Assembly (NCBI GenBank): GCA_002682825.1
Contig: NOKP01000001.1
Coordinates: 1,638,464-1,702,463, forward strand
Reading direction: 5' to 3'
DNA from: Neonectria sp. B-13
Lineage: Eukaryota; Ascomycota; Sordariomycetes; Hypocreales; Nectriaceae
DNA: 64,000 bases
Part shown: one piece after another, positions 21,662 to 32,203 of the stretch
Layout of the letters: the number at the start of each line of letters is the position of its first letter
How positions within the stretch are numbered: the stretch's first letter is position 1
The notes under the pieces: model-generated
The model's input: the letters and a program-made list of their open reading frames with translations, nothing else
What the model was told of the DNA's origin: nothing
The model's database searches: none
Position numbers and translations under genes: made by a program

Positions 21662-24415
21662 ATGGCTGCCACCGCGACCACCACGACCTCCACACACCCG
21701 GCACCAGGCAACGAGGATGACTCCGCCATGGAAGGCATCTCCCCCAGCGCGCCGAAGACCATGACTCACCCTGTTTCGGAGTCGCTCAGCCAGGTGGGCG
21801 ACGGCATCGCGTCCCTCGAGTCTCGCGCGGACCCGGATGCCCAGACCACCGTAACCGACTTTCTCGACTTCACCGAATACCTGCCCTCCGACATCGTACG
21901 ATCCCTGACGCTCATCGGCCAGCTCGACCAGACGTACGCAGATGCCTCCTGCCAAGTCCACGATTTGACCAAAATCTGGGGTCAACTGCCCAGTCTCGCC
22001 GCCGATGAGCGCCCCTCGCCGGTCAAGCTGCGAGCCGACATCTCGCAGCACCTCAACCAGGCTGTCAGCTCTAGGGTTTTCGCCCACGCCGAGGCCGTGA
22101 GGATGTCCGAGAACGTACACAGACACTATAACAAAGCCAAGGTGTTGCTATCAAAGCTGCAGACCATGATGGACAACTATCCGGTGGAGGACGCGAAGAG
22201 TCCCGTGGCGCCTAAGTCGCCGCAGATGATGCGAGCCAAGTTGGGAGTGCGGGCTGCGGGAGAAGGTGGCCAAAAAGTCCGCCGCCAGCAAGTGCCTCGG
22301 ATTGTGGTACCTGGCGAGGTCCTGGCGCCGTATGATCTCGAGTACGACACCTTTACGGACGAGAGCGATGTGAGCTCCGACGAGGACTCTGATACCCCAG
22401 CACCGGTCCGCCGAACGCCTGCACCTCAAGGACGAATCAAGCTTGTCAACAATAAACTCCCAAAGACCCCAAGTCGTCTTGCACGCCCGGTTTCATATCC
22501 AAATGCGGCTCTGAGCGCAGCTGCAGCTGCCAATGCAGCCGCATTGCTTCACCCACCACCCGAAAACGCAGTGCTAGGCAGTCCCGACGCGCCGTGGCTA
22601 CAGCTGACTCAATATGAGCTAGCAAAGCTCCGAAAACGTATGAAGAAGAACGCAACGTGGACGCCCAGCGAGACCATGATCGCAAGAGAACTTAAGGCAT
22701 TGGGCCGAGGCCCGGATGATTTCCGAGAGGCTAAGAAGAAGGCGGAGGACGAGGGCAAATCTTTCTCGCCTCCTGTCCCTACTCCCGTGGTTGACGAAGA
22801 ATCCGGAACTCAACAGCTGCCGGCGGGTGCAATTAGCGCTGACACCCTGGCGGCTGACGAAGTCCCTACGAGCAACAGGGGAATGAAGCTCAACGAAGCC
22901 AAGAAACTGAAAAGGGAGGCCCTCGCGAAACTTGCGGCTGAAGAAGCCGAGGAATCGGCGAGGAAGATGACAGAGGCAGCCAAGTTGTTTCTCGGCAACA
23001 ACGGGAACCAAAACGCGGCTGCTCCTGAAGCCCCCAAAGAATCAGGGACTGGGGCAAAGGGTGGGAAGTCGAGGGCACCCTCACGATCGACGAAGCGGAA
23101 GAGAGAAGCGGAACCTGAAGGTGGCCCCGATGCTCAAGAACGAGCAGGCACCCCATCTATGCGACCACAGGCGAAGCGCACCAAAACGGAGACACCAATC
23201 CCGCCACCGCAACATCTTTCAATTAGCCACAGCAAGGTGCCGACTCCGGAAAACTCTTCTTCCTCGAATGCCCTGTCGACACCTGTCGAGCCTACTGTGG
23301 TGACGCACTCTGAAACCCCCGTTCCGATTCCTATTCCTCCCCAAGGATCGTCCGCGGCGTCCAGGGCAGCGACATCCCCAACACCGAGTGTATCTAACTC
23401 TACCACAGTGACCACTTCTATCCCTGTTAAACTACCCCAAGCAGAGACTCCTGTTCCCCTTCCCATGTCCGAGCAGCGGAAGTCGGCGACACCAGTGCTC
23501 CCACCGGTGAGGGAAACACCAGTGAGAGAAACACCTGTGAGAGAAACGCCTGTGAGGGAGACGCCACCAGTGAGAGAGACACCAATGAGAGAGACACCAC
23601 CAGTGAAAGAGACACCACCAGTGCGAGAGACACCACCAGTGCGAGAGACGACTAAGCGGGAAACTCGCGGCGAGGCAGCGAAAAGGACACAGCAGCAGCA
23701 GCAGCAGCAGCCACCCATATTAGTCCAGCCTCCACAAACTCTGCAAATACTTCCTGAACCTGTTATTAAGCAGTCCTCGTCCAGGGCAGGGACCCCTAGG
23801 ACAACCCCCGCACCCGACGGTCTCTCACGTCGGCCGAGCTCTCGAGGTAAAGCTATGAGCCAAGAGCCCCAACCCTCCTTAGCCGCAGACCGACCACGCC
23901 GAACGAGCACTGCTCGTAACACACCCGCCCCGGAGCCCCGACCTGCCAACAAGCGAACTAAGCGTCCCGCCCCCGGCGTTGTTAGCACCACCAACAGTGG
24001 CGGGAACAGCGCTGTAGGCAAACGAAAGGCTGCGCCGCGGAAGAAAGCGCGCGCAAGGAAGGATAAGGGGTTGACGGAAACGGAGATGGAGGAGGTAGAT
24101 GATGAGGGGAACCCGATTGACCCAGACGAGCCGCGGTACTGTCACTGCAATCGAGTTAGCTTTGGCACAATGATCCAGTGCGACAATGTCGATGTAAGCG
24201 CATCCTCAATCACAAGCTCAACCAGATCAACGTCCGGCCAAACAGACAGAGAACTGACAACCAAACAGAATTGCAAGCAGGAATGGTTCCATCTCGAGTG
24301 TGTTGACCTGTCAGATATTCCAGCACGTACGACTAAATGGTACTGCCCCGACTGTCGGGTACTGCTCAACATTGGGCAGAAGGGAGAAGTCAGTGCTCGG
24401 GGGATAAGGATGTAA
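21662..24415 (+). CDS. ING-family PHD-finger chromatin protein (Pho23/Yng-like)
   Basis: Two exons, 21662-24193 and 24269-24415; 892 aa after removing a 75-nt intron. Residues about 63-175 form the helical ING domain (FLDFTEYLPSDIVRSLTLIGQLDQ...). A long disordered middle follows, with basic NLS-like clusters (KRKREAEPEG, KRKAAPRKKARARKDK), nine RETP-type repeats (23506-23652) and a Gln run (about 23692-23709). The C-terminal PHD finger begins YCHCNRVSFGTMIQC and ends WYCPDC. ING proteins read H3K4me3 within HDAC (Rpd3L) or HAT complexes; which complex applies here is not decided by sequence, though the large size is more like Pho23 orthologues of moulds. The rebuilt finger has C-x5-C where the family has C-x4-C. 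The intron length is a multiple of three with no stop, so unspliced RNA would still read through. Confidence 0.88.
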   Translation: MAATATTTTSTHPAPGNEDDSAMEGISPSAPKTMTHPVSESLSQVGDGIASLESRADPDAQTTVTDFLDFTEYLPSDIVRSLTLIGQLDQTYADASCQVHDLTKIWGQLPSLAADERPSPVKLRADISQHLNQAVSSRVFAHAEAVRMSENVHRHYNKAKVLLSKLQTMMDNYPVEDAKSPVAPKSPQMMRAKLGVRAAGEGGQKVRRQQVPRIVVPGEVLAPYDLEYDTFTDESDVSSDEDSDTPAPVRRTPAPQGRIKLVNNKLPKTPSRLARPVSYPNAALSAAAAANAAALLHPPPENAVLGSPDAPWLQLTQYELAKLRKRMKKNATWTPSETMIARELKALGRGPDDFREAKKKAEDEGKSFSPPVPTPVVDEESGTQQLPAGAISADTLAADEVPTSNRGMKLNEAKKLKREALAKLAAEEAEESARKMTEAAKLFLGNNGNQNAAAPEAPKESGTGAKGGKSRAPSRSTKRKREAEPEGGPDAQERAGTPSMRPQAKRTKTETPIPPPQHLSISHSKVPTPENSSSSNALSTPVEPTVVTHSETPVPIPIPPQGSSAASRAATSPTPSVSNSTTVTTSIPVKLPQAETPVPLPMSEQRKSATPVLPPVRETPVRETPVRETPVRETPPVRETPMRETPPVKETPPVRETPPVRETTKRETRGEAAKRTQQQQQQQPPILVQPPQTLQILPEPVIKQSSSRAGTPRTTPAPDGLSRRPSSRGKAMSQEPQPSLAADRPRRTSTARNTPAPEPRPANKRTKRPAPGVVSTTNSGGNSAVGKRKAAPRKKARARKDKGLTETEMEEVDDEGNPIDPDEPRYCHCNRVSFGTMIQCDNVDVSASSITSSTRSTSGQTDRELTTKQNCKQEWFHLECVDLSDIPARTTKWYCPDCRVLLNIGQKGEVSARGIRM
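23506..23652 (+). repeat. In-frame RETP coding repeat in the ING protein
   Basis: Nine consecutive 15-18-nt units encode VRETP or PVRETP with M/K variants. The unit-length mixture and near identity suggest replication slippage. Each Thr-Pro could be a proline-directed kinase site (inference). Confidence 0.9.
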
Positions 24416-26682
24416 ATTGGTTCATTGAAATGGAGGCTAGGAGTTTGGACAGGAACATGCAATTGGGGGAGTCAAGGGATACAGCGACGATGGGCTTATT
24501 TGGACTGCACCGGGGAACTTGTGTGAGCTGGGTTATCAAAGTAAGCTCAGCCGACACTTGGGATGGAGGAATACCCCTGATTAAGTGCCACGAACGATAC
24601 AACTGCCTTTAATACAGTAGACAACTCTTCACTGCAGCTTAACCTATTGTTTCTCGTTTAGCTTATAGAGAGGGCTGTAAGATAAGACTTTGGCTAACAA
24701 ACGTTTCTCTCATTACGGACCGGCGAGCAATTGAACTACCGACAATGATGCCACCGAAGACCCCCGCATACATGACCGAGACAGCTGTGTCTGTTCTTTT
24801 GTCTTGGAGGAGTACGTCATAGCCCGTAACGTAGATCTCATGCAGGGCGGAGCAAATGCAACGGGCTCTGGGATGGGCCGTCGAATGAGCAGGTCGTTGA
24901 CTCCCACGCCGGGACGAGAAACGCAGTCACTATTACACGTTCCAGTCTTCGTAGGCCGTGGGAGTCACGTCGGCTAAAAGCACCCGGGGGTTTGAAGACA
25001 TGACGATGGGAGCTGCTTGAGCTTCCATGTGTCAACGGAGGAGCGGCGCTTGACTTTGGCTCCTGCCGCCGTGGCCGATTTGCCTCCCCTGCGTTGGGCC
25101 AACAGAAGGCGATTGGTTATTCACCCAGATACTACCTAGTACCTACATTAGAGAGGCATTTTGGGTTTGTGGCTCTTCCAGGAGATTCCGCCTCCCCTTC
25201 GGAGATGAAGGGAGGGAACCGATGGCGTAGGAGGCATGGCTCACCTGACCCACGGTCACGGCGCGCAATCAGGTGGGTGGGATGGAATCTGGGTAGGGAG
25301 TGCAGGTAATCAAGAGTTGGACTCGGAGAGATGGTCTACTCTAAGCAGAGTCAAGCTGCCCTCTTCTATTGGGCTAGCAACACACGTATACCTACTACCT
25401 AACTAAGTACCTCTAGATCCTTCGACCTCATCAGGCCGTGGAAACGGTCGGCATGTCTTCCTCCGACGGGAGGGGAGGGGAGATAGATAGATTGATACAT
25501 ACATACATACATACCTACAGACGGCGAGCGGACTGCACCCTCGGCTTAGTATGCGAATAGAAGGTGTGGCAATTTGTACGCATGCACTACGTACGGAGGC
25601 TACGGGAAGGTGGGTGTGTGGTTCATCATTCATGCCATACCCCATGTTCCGTGTCACGCCGAGACCCTATGGGCCGCCATCCATCGGCCTCGAGGAACCA
25701 GATACTAGTAGTCTAGACTCGCGAATAGATAGGTATCGATAGACAACACAACCTCCCGGTCTCTCCCATCTTCTCTCCCATTCTCTCCCTCCCCCGCGCG
25801 CCGCCAGCGCACCGGTTATCCGACCCGACCTCGCCCCCCGAGCACTGCGGGAGCTGACCCCAAAATGACCAAAGGGCGCGGTTCCCATGCGCCCTTGCCG
25901 CCTGCTGCGCATGTCTTACCTGGGCCGGCGCTGACCCGAGGAGGACAGAGGATGGATGCCAGATTGGGAGCTGGGAGCTGGCAGCTGGCAGCTGGGTGGT
26001 TCGGGGTGCCTGACATGATGGATGGGCAGGGTTGTACCGCGGCATCGCGTCAGAGTTGGCTAGGAAATACGTAGTATAGACAGTGCTATAGAGTGAGTGG
26101 GAGATATGATTGATGTCACTGGCATCCCCCGCCGCCCGTTCTCATCTCATGCCTCATCTCATGCCTCATGGCCACTGCCAGGTAGCTGAGGTACCCATGG
26201 CTATCGACTGGCCAGCCGCCCTGCCAGCCTGCTTATCGCTCCACACACCCCCTCCCTACCAAGACTGCCCCCCACCATCCAGTAGTCAATGGAAGCCAGC
26301 ACATGGAGCACCCAAGCCCACTGGGCTAGCGTCATTCAGGTCCGTTCCAGCGCATGTGGCCCCTGCCACCCGACCGCCTCCATCCCCCGTGGCCCGTAGC
26401 GCCCCCCCGGAGACCCGCGCGTCACTCTCGCTGCCCATCCCCCGCCGGGTTCTCAACGAGCCAGGCATGCGTCGAACCTGGGCCACGCCTCAGGTACCCC
26501 AGAGGATGGCCGGCCCAGGGCAGGTACATCATGGCATCCGCGCCTCGGATCACTATCAGTGGCAGCTATCAAACACTGGATCGCTCTCTCACCCATCCAT
26601 CCATCCACTGTTCTTCACCAACAAACCAACTGCGAACGGCTCCACGATACCAGCATCAACTGCATTTTCGGCTCTTTCTACC

Positions 26683-26719
<37 letters not shown>

Positions 26720-27241
26720 ACTAACTACATTGCTTGTTCTTTCCTTCTTTCTTCTTGTTCTTCTTCTTCTTTCCCAGCTCTTCTTCCTCTTCTTCTCCTC
26801 CTTCTCCTTCTCCTTCTATAGACGTCCGCGACGAAGCTGGCTGCGCCGCTCCCAACGACACCCCGCCCGCTCCTTCGTATCCGCCGAACGATACCACTCA
26901 TCTCACTACTAATCAACCCCTCGCCCTGTGCGAGCCTCCTCCCTGTCGTCATTGCTTCAACTCGCAACTCGGCAACACTCGACGAGACACAATAATCTAC
27001 TCATCCGAATCCTCCTGCGTCACCTCGAATACCCGAAAAGACCTCCTGACTTTAATACAACCCTGTGCTGCGGAAACGTGAACGTTTCCAGGGGCAGGAA
27101 ACTGCTCCAACTGTCGCCCAACACTAGCTGAATGCCCTGTACGTTGTACCTCTCTGATCTTCGCCCCTCCACCCGCGCCGGTCCCTCATCTCCTCTGGAC
27201 CACCAGCGCGACGCGCCCCAGCAACAAAAGGGGAGCTGACC
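24416..27241. other. Intergenic with pyrimidine-rich promoter/leader of the WD40 gene
   Basis: No gene supported. Contains GATA/ATAC microsatellites (about 25480-25516) and a CT-dinucleotide run (26684-26718), followed by about 100 bp of TTC/CTT-rich pyrimidine. The pyrimidine zone lies 420-560 bp before the WD40-gene start and is typical of strong fungal promoters and leaders. Confidence 0.55.
26684..26718 (+). repeat. CT dinucleotide microsatellite
   Basis: About 17 TC/CT units, continued downstream by a TTC-rich pyrimidine tract to about 26820. Confidence 0.95.
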
Positions 27242-30200
27242 ATGACTGTTCGATCAGCCTCCAAGAAGGACAGGAAGCATGCCAAAGAAAATGGCGGCAT
27301 CGCCGCCGCGGTGACCAAGCAGACAGCTGGCAAGTTCGCGTGAGTACCCCCTCCTTTGCCGCATGACTCTTCCTCGTTGCTCTGATGACTGAACCCGGGC
27401 TGTGACAGGATCCCCGACGTCAACACCAACACCAACACCAACGCCAGTGCTGGTAGTCGCAATAGCAGTAAGAGCCCGGGGGCTTCCACTGCCTCAACTG
27501 CTTCTACTACGCCCTCGCCCCCGGCCGACACCCCCGAGATCAAGCCCACTGCTGCCCCCGACAATGTCAACCCCGCCGTCTCGCCCATGCTGGATGCTTT
27601 GTCCACCACTCCGGTATCTGCGAGCACCGCACCAAGCATGAACAACGAATGGATAAGGAACGGTTTGGCTGGCTCTCCAGGAAACCTCATTAGTTTGATG
27701 GGTGAATCGCCCCCAACGCAGCCGTCTTCCTACGAGGACCCAAGTCGGCTTCATCACGGGTGGGCCTCTAATCGGCCATCCATGAGCCCCTCTCCAGCCT
27801 CATTCTCCCCGCCCACCAACATCCGACGTCCTCTGAGCTTTCACATGGAGGCACAGTATCAGTCACCCGAAACCCCACCGCACATAGCTTCCGCAGCCTA
27901 TCGCCGCGGCTCCGTGAACTCACCTTTCCCAGGCTCGCGGATGGGATCCAACCCACCGCTTCCCCACCAGGCCCAGTCGCACTTTTACGGTGCCCCTGAC
28001 ATCGATCTCAACATCGCGTCCAACTCTGGCATGAAGGCAGGCGACCGGGGCTACTTCTTTGGATATGACAAACTTCCAGAGTGCTCTGGCTTCCCTGGAG
28101 GTCCGGGCAATGTTGTTCTAGCTGGGTATGAAGGTGGACTGGATGTCTATGCTATAGGCAAACGGGGCCTGGAGCCCGTCGGCAGTTTGAAGGGGCTCAG
28201 AGGAGGCGTCCATCATGCCAAGATCCTCCCCTGGACCATGGACGGCGACAAAGAACATCTCTTCCCTCTCGTGGCGGTAGTCCTCCACGGCCCTGTTCTG
28301 CCTCCGACGCCAGGGATCGCTATTCACGATGGCGGTGCAAGTCCCAAGCTTGACGGTACCACTAGTCCTCGGTCGGTTTATACTCACCAAGACGGCTTTC
28401 AGGGGCGACAAAGCTCTCCGATCGATTCTTACCAGACGTCTGTGGAGATTTACTCCCTCAAGACTAACCAGCAAGTTGATGTGCTGCTACAAGCGCCGAA
28501 GATACCGATAAATCCTGAAATATCCGTCACGAATCCCATCTTCCAACCGCCTCAACCTAGTGGCGCATTCACAATCCGCGCAGATTCTGGCACAATCGTC
28601 GTGTGCTCGGGTCTCACTGGCGAATGCTGGGTATACCTCCAGCTATTGGAGAGCCAAAACGGGCACATCTTTACTTGCGTTGGCAAGCTATGGGCCAGTC
28701 TTCAACAGAGCTACCGCGGTGACGTGCCCGAGGAGGTTGATAAGGCACGATCGTCTCCCGCTCCGCCAAGGCCAAGCCCGCAAACCCCGATCCTCACCCT
28801 TAACGGACGTTGGATTGCCTACTGTCCTTCAACACCGTCATCTCAGATCTCGCTCAGAGCACATGTGCCCCTCCCTATCTTGGGCAAGGCTCCAGGGCTC
28901 TCGAGTATCACACCGCCGCAGCTACCTCAGATATCTGCCTCCATCGACTTACCAATCTCGGACAGCGTGGTCAACAAGATCATGCGCGAGACGACTCAGG
29001 AGCTCATCCAGGGCGCTAAGTGGGTTGGGCAGCAAGGTTTACAGGCCTGGAACTCGTACTGGAATAAGTCGTCCGGTCCTCAATCACAGCCGCAGCAAGC
29101 CCGCTCGCCTCCTCAGCATTGGACTGGCACTCGGTCTCCTCATACAGATCCGAGTCAATTCCCTCCTACGCATGGGTCATCCGGCCAAGCCATGGCCAAA
29201 GAGCCAGGCTTGGTATCTATTGTTGTTGCCGACTCCCTTACGTCTTCGTCCTCGATTCACCCCCTGACGACGTTCGCGACACCGCTGGGTTGCAGTTTCC
29301 TCTCGTTCTCTCCGTCGTCCTTGGCACTCTTCACAGCTAGTAGCAAAGGAGATGTGCAGACGGTTTGGGACCTATTTCGTATCCAACATACGAGGTCGTC
29401 GCCTCTACAGGCAACGGTTCCGCCCAACCTCAGCGCCGGACCACAGGTTCGCCAGATAGCACAGTTTTCACGGATGACTGTTGCACGAATCGTCGACGTT
29501 GCTTGGACCGAGGCGCTGGGCGAGCGTATTGCCATGGTGACGGAGCGAGGCACCGTTCACCTTCTTGATATGCCATCAAGCGCGTTTATTTGGCCAGCAC
29601 CCCGTCGTCGTAAGGCTGCTCCGGCAGAGAGCGGGACCGCAACTCCAGAGCCATCTAGCTCCGCAGTTTCCATTGCGTCAGGCGCTTTTGGTGCAGCATA
29701 CCATGCCGCGAGGCCGTTCGTAACACGACCCCGCCGCAGCAGCGCCAATATTCCAGGTGTGACAGGAAGCACTCTCAAAGACTCGGCAGCTATCGGTGGG
29801 CGAGTTATCGCTGCTAGCATCAGCAACTCACTCGGAAAAACCGGGACAGCTCTGAATCAGCTTCGACACACGGGAGAGAATCGTGTCTCATTGCCACCAA
29901 GCTCCATTATACCGTCGGCCTCTTGTGTGGCCTGGATCAAGAGCCGGAGACATCACGCGCTCTTCGTGGTAGGGGATGGTTTCGTGCGAACCTTTTCCTG
30001 CAAGACCCGCCGCTCCTCTGTCCAATCCGGTAGACGGGTAACACGAGCGAGCAGATACCAGGACTACAACGTACCGGCTTTGCCTAACGATCTCGTGGCT
30101 CCTGCTGTCCGACAAATGATGGACCTGGGGGCTCAAGAAGAGATTCTTGACTTAACAGACCGTGAGATGATGGACGCGGGGAATACGCTCACCCTGAATG

Positions 30201-30721
30201 CGCGACCACGCGTGGCTCAAACGGAGCAAGCCATGGAATCCTCGATCCCTCAGGCTGAGATAGAGTCGAGCGCCCCGTACCAGCCCTTCCACACTGACAG
30301 GCGGGTCACTCTGTGCGAATACAGTCGGGGCACATCGACCCAGTTGGAAATGGTATCACAAATTCTAGCTGATACGAGTCTGGAAGAAAAGACACTGTCA
30401 AAGAAGAAGAAGGGGCAACCCGCGAAGACTGGCGCTTCTCACGAAACGCCGAACACAGGGGCTTGGGCATTTGGTCAGGAAATCCCAGTCGTTCGACTAG
30501 ACATTGGTCTACCGCCAGTAGCAGAGGAAGACTATGGTGGCCCCGATGACCATATTGCTCTCCCCCAGTCTGCTATGGAGCGTGTGATGCAATACGGGGA
30601 TGAGGAGCAGATCGTGGTAACTACGAGAAGACGGCGTGGGGCCCATGGGAACGGCCCTGGCGAGGATGGCTTCTTCGAGGACGATTGCGAGGTTCTCGAC
30701 TTTGCGGACCAGCGAGTATAA
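27242..30721 (+). CDS. BCAS3-like WD40 beta-propeller protein
   Basis: Exons 27242-27339 and 27409-30721; 1136 aa. The N-terminal about 250 residues are basic, then Ser/Thr/Pro-rich and disordered. The propeller region runs from GYFFGYDKLPECSGFPG through segments such as VVLAGYEGGLDVYAIG, GTIVVCSGLTGECWVYL, CSFLSFSPSSLALFTASSKG, RIVDVAWTEALGERIAMVTE and GTVHLLDMPSSAFIWP. This order, with SFSP...FTASSKGDVQTVWDLFRI then IQHTRSS, fits fungal proteins carrying the BCAS3/WD40 domain; animal BCAS3 associates with phagophores through phosphoinositide-binding propeller loops. The ATG at 27242 is preferred over the internal ATG at 27587 because a clean intron joins it to the long exon and it gives a basic N-terminus. 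Autophagy function here is inferred. If BCAS3 is wrong, it remains a WD40 scaffold. Confidence 0.72.
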
Positions 30722-31213
30722 GAGGTGGATGGAAGACAAGGAAGTGGTATAGGACCTGAGACGTGCACTTTTCAGCTTTGCTCTCCTCTCTGGCGCACCA
30801 GGGATTGATTTCCGGTTGCTCTGGCTATTCTTATGGCAATGGGCAGGTTTGGTGGTTTGTAGGACAGCACGGATAGTCGAGTTTACGTTTACTCCTCGAG
30901 TTAGGGACCCATTGGAGTTGTCTGATTCTGACCTACTGGACACGTTGCTTGTACGGAGAGACGCACTTTAAGACAGCACTTTGGTTTGACTGGCCCAGAG
31001 GCCTCATTAAATAGAAACAGATTAGATACCCATTTCTTCGCAGCCAGCTCTTGACATGTGCCGTGCGACGACGCGCGGGAGGTGATGTCTTTCGTGCACC
31101 AGTCCAGCGGGGGTCCAAGGCCTGATTAGCTGACGGTTCTTCCTGGTGCGAGCATGTCCAGGGCCGCCACAGTTGAGTAATTACATGATATATGTACCGA
31201 CATGAATTGTCGT
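30722..31213. other. Convergent intergenic region
   Basis: Lies between the 3' ends of the WD40 gene (+) and DPM2 (-). Nothing recognised beyond expected 3' UTR sequence. Confidence 0.5.
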
Positions 31214-31716
31214 TTAGTTCTTCTTCTTGGCAGCAACCTTGGCCTTGGCGGCCTTCTTCCTGTTGCTTCGGATCATGACCATGGCCAGGAAGGAGCCCAC
31301 AACGGCGGAGCCCAGGAGGATGATGATGACGGGGATGCGAATAGCCCAAACGCGGGGAGGGAAGAAGTTCTGCAGCGGGTGGTCGCCGTCGACAAAGGGC
31401 TGGAGGAGAGAGATATTAGCCAGAGGCGTGGCAATTGCGCGAAGACGGAATACGCTTGGCTCGGGGAGAAGAGAGTAGGAAACGTACCATAAGAAGCGTC
31501 CAGATCGTATAGTAGAGGAAGACGACGGAGGCGGCCACGAGCATGGCGAGACCGACGATTTTGTCCAACTGCAGAGACGAAGGGAGGTCAGTTAAGCCGA
31601 AAGCTTTGGAAAGGGTCGAGGGGTTGTCGAAGATGGTGCGCAACGCCGCGGGGAGGTGTCTTGCGAGAGGCCGAGGCCCAAGGGGACGAAAGAGCAGAGG
31701 GAAGGGTAGTTACCAT
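31214..31716 (-). CDS. DPM2: DPM2, regulatory subunit of dolichol-phosphate mannose synthase
   Basis: Three exons on the minus strand: 31716-31714 (the ATG alone), 31568-31488 and 31399-31214; 89 aa. The protein starts M-L-D-K-I-V-G-L-A and has two membrane helices: residues about 6-27 (GLAMLVAASVVFLYYTIWTLLM) and about 50-72. The loop PFVDGDHPLQNFFPPR between them is typical of DPM2. The C-terminus is Lys-rich, ending KKKN, consistent with ER retention. DPM2 stabilises and localises the catalytic DPM1 in the ER membrane with DPM3, supplying Dol-P-Man for GPI anchors, N-glycans and O-mannosylation. Filamentous ascomycetes use this multi-subunit form. The start codon directly abuts the donor (ATG|gtaact). 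Divergent from CWC22. Confidence 0.93.
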
Positions 31717-32203
31717 TGTCGAAGATGCGCGAATCGAGCGAGCGGGAAAGAAAAGAGGAGGAAAAGGAGCGTAGTGGTTCCGGTGGTGGTGATGATGGAT
31801 CTGTACAAAACGAAAGGTACCTTCCAGCTGTCCAAAATTATTAGACGCGATTTCAGGAGGTGACGAGACCAGTTTACATGATGCGCGCTGTGGAGTGGAC
31901 AGCATCCGCCACATATATGCGCCACACCGCTTCTTCAGCATGGGCGAGGCACGTGAGGCGCAGTAGCGAATCTTGGTGTAGCCTCGCTGGCCCGTGCGCC
32001 GGCTTTTTTCTCTTCTCGCCTGCCTGCTCGTTCGCGACAGCAGCCTTTCCCAGCCCCAAGCTAGCACCAACGACGACTTTCTTCCTTGGACGACGGGTGA
32101 GGATGGTTTTGCCTGCCTCCACGACGACATAACCACATCAGCCCGCTACCACGAACCGTCCACCACCGGCCACGATCCAAGACTTTTCCTCCCCCCAGTC
32201 GCG
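31717..32203. promoter_or_regulatory. Bidirectional promoter region between DPM2 and CWC22
   Basis: 487 bp separate the two divergent start codons. CTTC/TTTC-rich pyrimidine tracts face the CWC22 side (about 32005-32050 and 32180-32200). No factor site can be named with confidence. Confidence 0.5.

Noticed and set aside
31994..32203. N-terminal extension of CWC22 in the same frame
   Set aside because: The extension resembles translated leader DNA; the conserved CWC22 entry motif and the MMASGE start support 32204.
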